A DNA stretch of 9,643 nt, taken from the NCBI GenBank assembly GCA_025351985.1, contig JANXUW010000510.1, forward strand, positions 1 through 9,643. The letters run 5' to 3'. Source of the stretch: Pseudolysobacter sp. (GTDB lineage Bacteria > Pseudomonadota > Gammaproteobacteria > Xanthomonadales > Rhodanobacteraceae). Under the pieces are notes generated by a model that was given only the letters and a program-made list of their open reading frames with translations, ran no database searches and had not been told where the DNA came from. This document shows, in pieces, positions 6,936 to 9,643 of this stretch (position 1 is its first letter; each line of letters opens with the position of its first letter). The position numbers were made by a program, and so were the translations under genes.

Positions 6936-8578
6936 ACATCAGCCCGCTCGCCGGCAAACCGGCACCCGACAACCTGCTGGTCGATATCGACAAACTGCTC
7001 ACGGCGTATTTCGAGTTGCAGCCCGATCCGGGCGTGGCATCGCAACGCGTCGCGTTCGGCACGTCGGGCCATCGCGGCAGTTCGTTCGAGCGCAGTTTCA
7101 ACGAGTGGCATATTCTTGCGATCACCCAGGCGATCTGCGCGTATCGTCGCCAGAAAAATATCGATGGCCCGTTGTTCATCGGCATCGATACGCATGCGTT
7201 GTCGCAACCGGCATTGAACAGCGCACTCGAAGTGCTCGCCGCGAATGGCGTCGAGACGATGATTGCGGCGGATCATGAGTTCACGCCGACGCCGGTGATC
7301 TCGCACGCGATCCTCACGTACAACCGTGGCCGGTCAAGCGGTTTTGCCGATGGTATCGTGGTCACACCATCGCACAATCCACCGAGCGACGGCGGCTTCA
7401 AATACAACCCGCCGAACGGAGGCCCAGCCGATACCGATGTCACCGGCTGGATCCAGGATTACGCCAACACGCTGATCGAAAAAGCACTCGATGGTGTGCG
7501 CCGCATGCCCGCAGAAGCCGCGCGCCGCGCCGCGACCACGCATATGCACGATTTCCTGCATGCCTATGTCGGCGACCTCGGCAATATCATCGACATGGAA
7601 ACGATTCGCGGCGCAAAAATCCGCATGGGCGTCGATCCGCTTGGCGGCGCGGGTGTGCATTATTGGCCGCGCATCGCCGAACATTATCGGCTCGATCTCA
7701 GCGTGGTCAGCGATGTCGTCGATGCGACATTTCGTTTCATGAGCGTCGATTGGGACGGCAAGATCCGCATGGATCCATCGTCGCCTTACGCGATGCAGCG
7801 CCTGCTCGACATGCGTGGCAAATTCGATATCGCGTTCGCCTGCGACACCGATCACGATCGCCACGGCATCGTCAGCAATAGCGTCGGGTTGCTGCCGCCG
7901 AATCACTATCTCGCGGTGATGATCGATTATCTGTATTCGCAGCGAACGCAATGGAACCAAACAGCAGCTATCGGCAAAACTGTCGTCAGCAGCACGATGA
8001 TTGATCGCGTCGCGAAAAAACTCGGGCGCAAGGTGTACGAAGTGCCGGTCGGCTTCAAATGGTTTGTCGGCGGATTGCTCGATGGCTCGCTCGGTTTCGG
8101 CGGCGAAGAGAGCGCTGGGGCGTCGTTCTTGCGCAAGGATGGCGGCGCCTGGAGTACCGACAAGGATGGCATCGTCCCGGCGCTGCTGTCGGCGGAAATC
8201 CTCGCGCGTACGGGACGCGATCCCGGCGAAAATTATCGGATACTGGAAAACTCGCTCGGGCCAACCTTCGCCAATCGCGTTGATGCCGCCGCTACACCAG
8301 CGCAGAAACAAATGCTGGCAAAACTTTCTCCAGAACACCTGCAAATTGCGGAACTCGCCGGCGCCAAAGTCACGCAGGTGCTTAGTCGCGCACCCGGCAA
8401 CGATGCCGGCATCGGCGGCATCAAGGTGATATCCGAAGCCGGCTGGTTTGCCGCGCGCCCGTCCGGTACGGAAAATATCTACAAGATCTACGGCGAGAGT
8501 TTTCGCAGCGATGAACATCTCGCACAAATTCTGCAGGAAGCGCAGAAAGTGGTCGATCAAACCATCGCCAGCGCCTGA
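6932..8578 (+). CDS. pgm: Phosphoglucomutase (alpha-D-glucose type)
   Basis: A 548-aa cytoplasmic enzyme converting glucose-6-P to glucose-1-P, the precursor of ADP-/UDP-glucose, glycogen and surface sugars. The length and residue numbering are almost the same as E. coli Pgm (546 aa). The four active-site loops of the alpha-D-phosphohexomutase family are intact: phosphoserine S147 in TPSHNP; the metal-binding DTDHDRHG (D305, D307, D309); the sugar-binding GGEESAG (390-396); and the phosphate-binding ARPSGTEN (508-515). An early substrate loop, [11 protein letters not shown], is also present. The ATG at 6932 overlaps the pgi stop (ATGA), and this start fits the family N-terminus, although the frame stays open further upstream. 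As the last gene of tal-pgi-pgm, it completes a route from pentose-phosphate intermediates to glucose-1-P. No clear terminator follows it. Confidence 0.97.
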   Translation: MNISPLAGKPAPDNLLVDIDKLLTAYFELQPDPGVASQRVAFGTSGHRGSSFERSFNEWHILAITQAICAYRRQKNIDGPLFIGIDTHALSQPALNSALEVLAANGVETMIAADHEFTPTPVISHAILTYNRGRSSGFADGIVVTPSHNPPSDGGFKYNPPNGGPADTDVTGWIQDYANTLIEKALDGVRRMPAEAARRAATTHMHDFLHAYVGDLGNIIDMETIRGAKIRMGVDPLGGAGVHYWPRIAEHYRLDLSVVSDVVDATFRFMSVDWDGKIRMDPSSPYAMQRLLDMRGKFDIAFACDTDHDRHGIVSNSVGLLPPNHYLAVMIDYLYSQRTQWNQTAAIGKTVVSSTMIDRVAKKLGRKVYEVPVGFKWFVGGLLDGSLGFGGEESAGASFLRKDGGAWSTDKDGIVPALLSAEILARTGRDPGENYRILENSLGPTFANRVDAAATPAQKQMLAKLSPEHLQIAELAGAKVTQVLSRAPGNDAGIGGIKVISEAGWFAARPSGTENIYKIYGESFRSDEHLAQILQEAQKVVDQTIASA

Positions 8579-8641
8579 AACAGCTCCAATGCAGCGTCTT
8601 CGTGATAGGCTTTTCCCTGGGACAATGGGGAACTTATCAGG

Positions 8642-9013
8642 ATGCTTGGTCGAGTCATCGCGGGCACCTTCGCCTGCGCCCTGCTGGGGTTGTTGCCGGC
8701 GTGTCATATCCGTGGCGGTGAGCCGAGTGCGCGTGATCTGCGCAGCGCGCTGAATGCGGATATCGAGCGCCAAAACGGCGCGGGTGGTCTGGTTCTGGAT
8801 ACTGGCAACGCCGGTTCGTTCACGCGTTTGAAATTTCGCATCGTGCTTCATGATGTGAGCAAACGCTCGTGTGCCGAGGCCGGCAGCGATCACATGTGGC
8901 GCTGCGAGGTCACCCTGTCGATTACCACGCCGCCGCTGGACGAAGTGGCGAAAGATGTCGATCAGAGTGTGACGATGTTCGACGGCCCTGATGGCTGGAA
9001 GGTGGTGGAGTGA
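8642..9013 (+). CDS. Small predicted lipoprotein of unknown function
   Basis: A 123-aa protein whose N-terminus is a lipoprotein signal: R4, a hydrophobic stretch, and the lipobox LPAC with the lipidated Cys at 21. The mature part is about 102 aa, with two more cysteines near 78 and 89 that could form a disulfide in the periplasm. It ends with DGPDGWKVVE, a style common in small domains that score a predicted 'DG-W-V' strand. I do not recognise the family. The start ATG is preceded by GGGGAA about 11 nt upstream (8627-8632), somewhat far. It follows pgm by 63 bp with no terminator visible, so read-through from the sugar operon is possible. Its stop lies 5 bp before the next gene, which suggests that the two envelope proteins act together. 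Confidence 0.75.
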   Translation: MLGRVIAGTFACALLGLLPACHIRGGEPSARDLRSALNADIERQNGAGGLVLDTGNAGSFTRLKFRIVLHDVSKRSCAEAGSDHMWRCEVTLSITTPPLDEVAKDVDQSVTMFDGPDGWKVVE

Positions 9014-9018
9014 TTCGC

Positions 9019-9643
9019 ATGGATGGAAATTCGCGCATTCGCACGAACGCGTTTCGTGCCGCCGCGCTGTTGTTGCTGACGACAAGCACGGCATTTGCCG
9101 TTGACGACTTGCCGGTGCCACTGAACAGCAAAAACCCGGATCAGCCGCTGACGGTATTCCAGGACCGCACGGCCACCGGCAAGCAATTGAATCAGCGGCT
9201 GGAGATCGACGAATTTTTTGTCGCCGCCGGCAAGGGCGCGCCAACGCTGATCATCGACTATGCCGCGACCCGATCGAGCGACGAGCGCGGCGAGAGTAGC
9301 GTCGACATCAATCTCGAATGCAGCCCCGCGTGCAAGATTCCGCTGAACAAATCGGTGATGGCGATCCGTACCGAATTCATGGGCGAAGATGCCTTGCGCG
9401 TGGACGGCGTGGCCAAACACCTGTGGCTGACGCGAGGCATCTACACCTTTCCGCTGGATCCCGGCACACAGGTATGGGGATCCCTCATTGCGGGTGAATC
9501 CACGCATATGCAGACGCAGGCGATTCGCATGCGTTGGGTGTATGGCTCGCCCGACGAGCTGCGTTTCCCCGGACAAAAAACGCGCACCGATCTGTTCCTG
9601 AAAATTGCCGGCAGCGTGCTTTTTTTGCTGGCGCTTGGCGGGT
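9019..9643 (+). CDS. Partial secreted/membrane protein of unknown function
   Basis: The gene runs off the right edge; 208 residues are visible with no stop. Residues 1-27 form a signal peptide (basic start, AALLLLTTS core, cleavage after AFA). The periplasmic part, about 28-190, looks beta-rich and contains two close cysteines (C101 and C105, in CSPAC), a possible disulfide or metal site. From about 191 a hydrophobic stretch (LFLKIAGSVLFLLALGG) begins a transmembrane helix. The chosen ATG has GGTGGAG 8 nt upstream, inside the end of the lipoprotein gene. An in-frame GTG at 9010 that overlaps the preceding stop is the alternative. Function unknown; the tight spacing suggests an operon with the lipoprotein gene. 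Confidence 0.75.
   Translation, partial: MDGNSRIRTNAFRAAALLLLTTSTAFAVDDLPVPLNSKNPDQPLTVFQDRTATGKQLNQRLEIDEFFVAAGKGAPTLIIDYAATRSSDERGESSVDINLECSPACKIPLNKSVMAIRTEFMGEDALRVDGVAKHLWLTRGIYTFPLDPGTQVWGSLIAGESTHMQTQAIRMRWVYGSPDELRFPGQKTRTDLFLKIAGSVLFLLALGG

Noticed and set aside
8608..8632. TTCCC...GGGAA pairing before the lipoprotein gene as a pgm terminator
   Set aside because: The stem is only 5 bp and no T-run follows. The right arm is more likely the ribosome site of the lipoprotein gene.
7334..9244. Open frame of 636 codons on the minus strand spanning pgm and both envelope genes
   Set aside because: It runs antisense to three genes with good starts and, for pgm, all catalytic motifs. The composition is shadow-like and no domain is visible.

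Overview
The window looks like chromosomal DNA from a gammaproteobacterium, probably of the Xanthomonadales/Rhodanobacteraceae type. This rests on the moderately high GC, the style of the proteins (a 195-aa ECF sigma factor, an E. coli-like Pgm and Pgi) and tightly packed operons. The assignment is by impression, not by a search. There are no rRNA or tRNA genes, insertion sequences, phage genes or CRISPR arrays.

Left part (1-3858): a metal-stress module centred on a bufferin. A small secreted, six-cysteine precursor peptide (1874-2131, BufA2 type) is followed by a strong intrinsic terminator, then by its presumed modifying enzyme (2201-3055, MNIO/DUF692, BufB type) and the enzyme's partner protein (3052-3858, DUF2063, BufC/HvfC type), which overlap by 4 bp. 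Facing away from them is a DoxX-family membrane protein (1513-1055), then an ECF sigma factor (917-330) and a partial gene whose N-terminus resembles an anti-sigma factor (253-1, running off the left edge). In described bufferin systems the precursor is exported by its own signal peptide, its core cysteines are modified to oxazole/thiooxazole-type heterocycles by MNIO plus partner, and the product binds copper in the periplasm. DoxX proteins and ECF sigma factors are recurrent neighbours. The 360-bp divergent intergenic region (1514-1873) must carry the promoters of both arms.

Middle (3859-8578): after a 312-bp non-coding stretch with dyad symmetries comes a compact sugar-phosphate operon: transaldolase (tal, 4171-5271), glucose-6-phosphate isomerase (pgi, 5274-6935) and phosphoglucomutase (pgm, 6932-8578). 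The spacing is 2 bp and then a 4-bp ATGA overlap. The three reactions chain together: fructose-6-P made by transaldolase is isomerised to glucose-6-P and then converted to glucose-1-P. The operon therefore links the non-oxidative pentose phosphate pathway to glycogen and sugar-nucleotide synthesis.

Right part (8642-9643): two envelope genes of unknown function in the same direction, a small lipoprotein (8642-9013) and a secreted or membrane-anchored protein (9019 to the right edge, incomplete). They may be co-transcribed with each other.

The most interesting element is the bufferin module. Points to note are an internally duplicated Cys-rich core, a terminator placed exactly between precursor and maturase with a weak TTG start behind it, and a divergent DoxX/ECF arm that is a plausible metal-responsive regulator.
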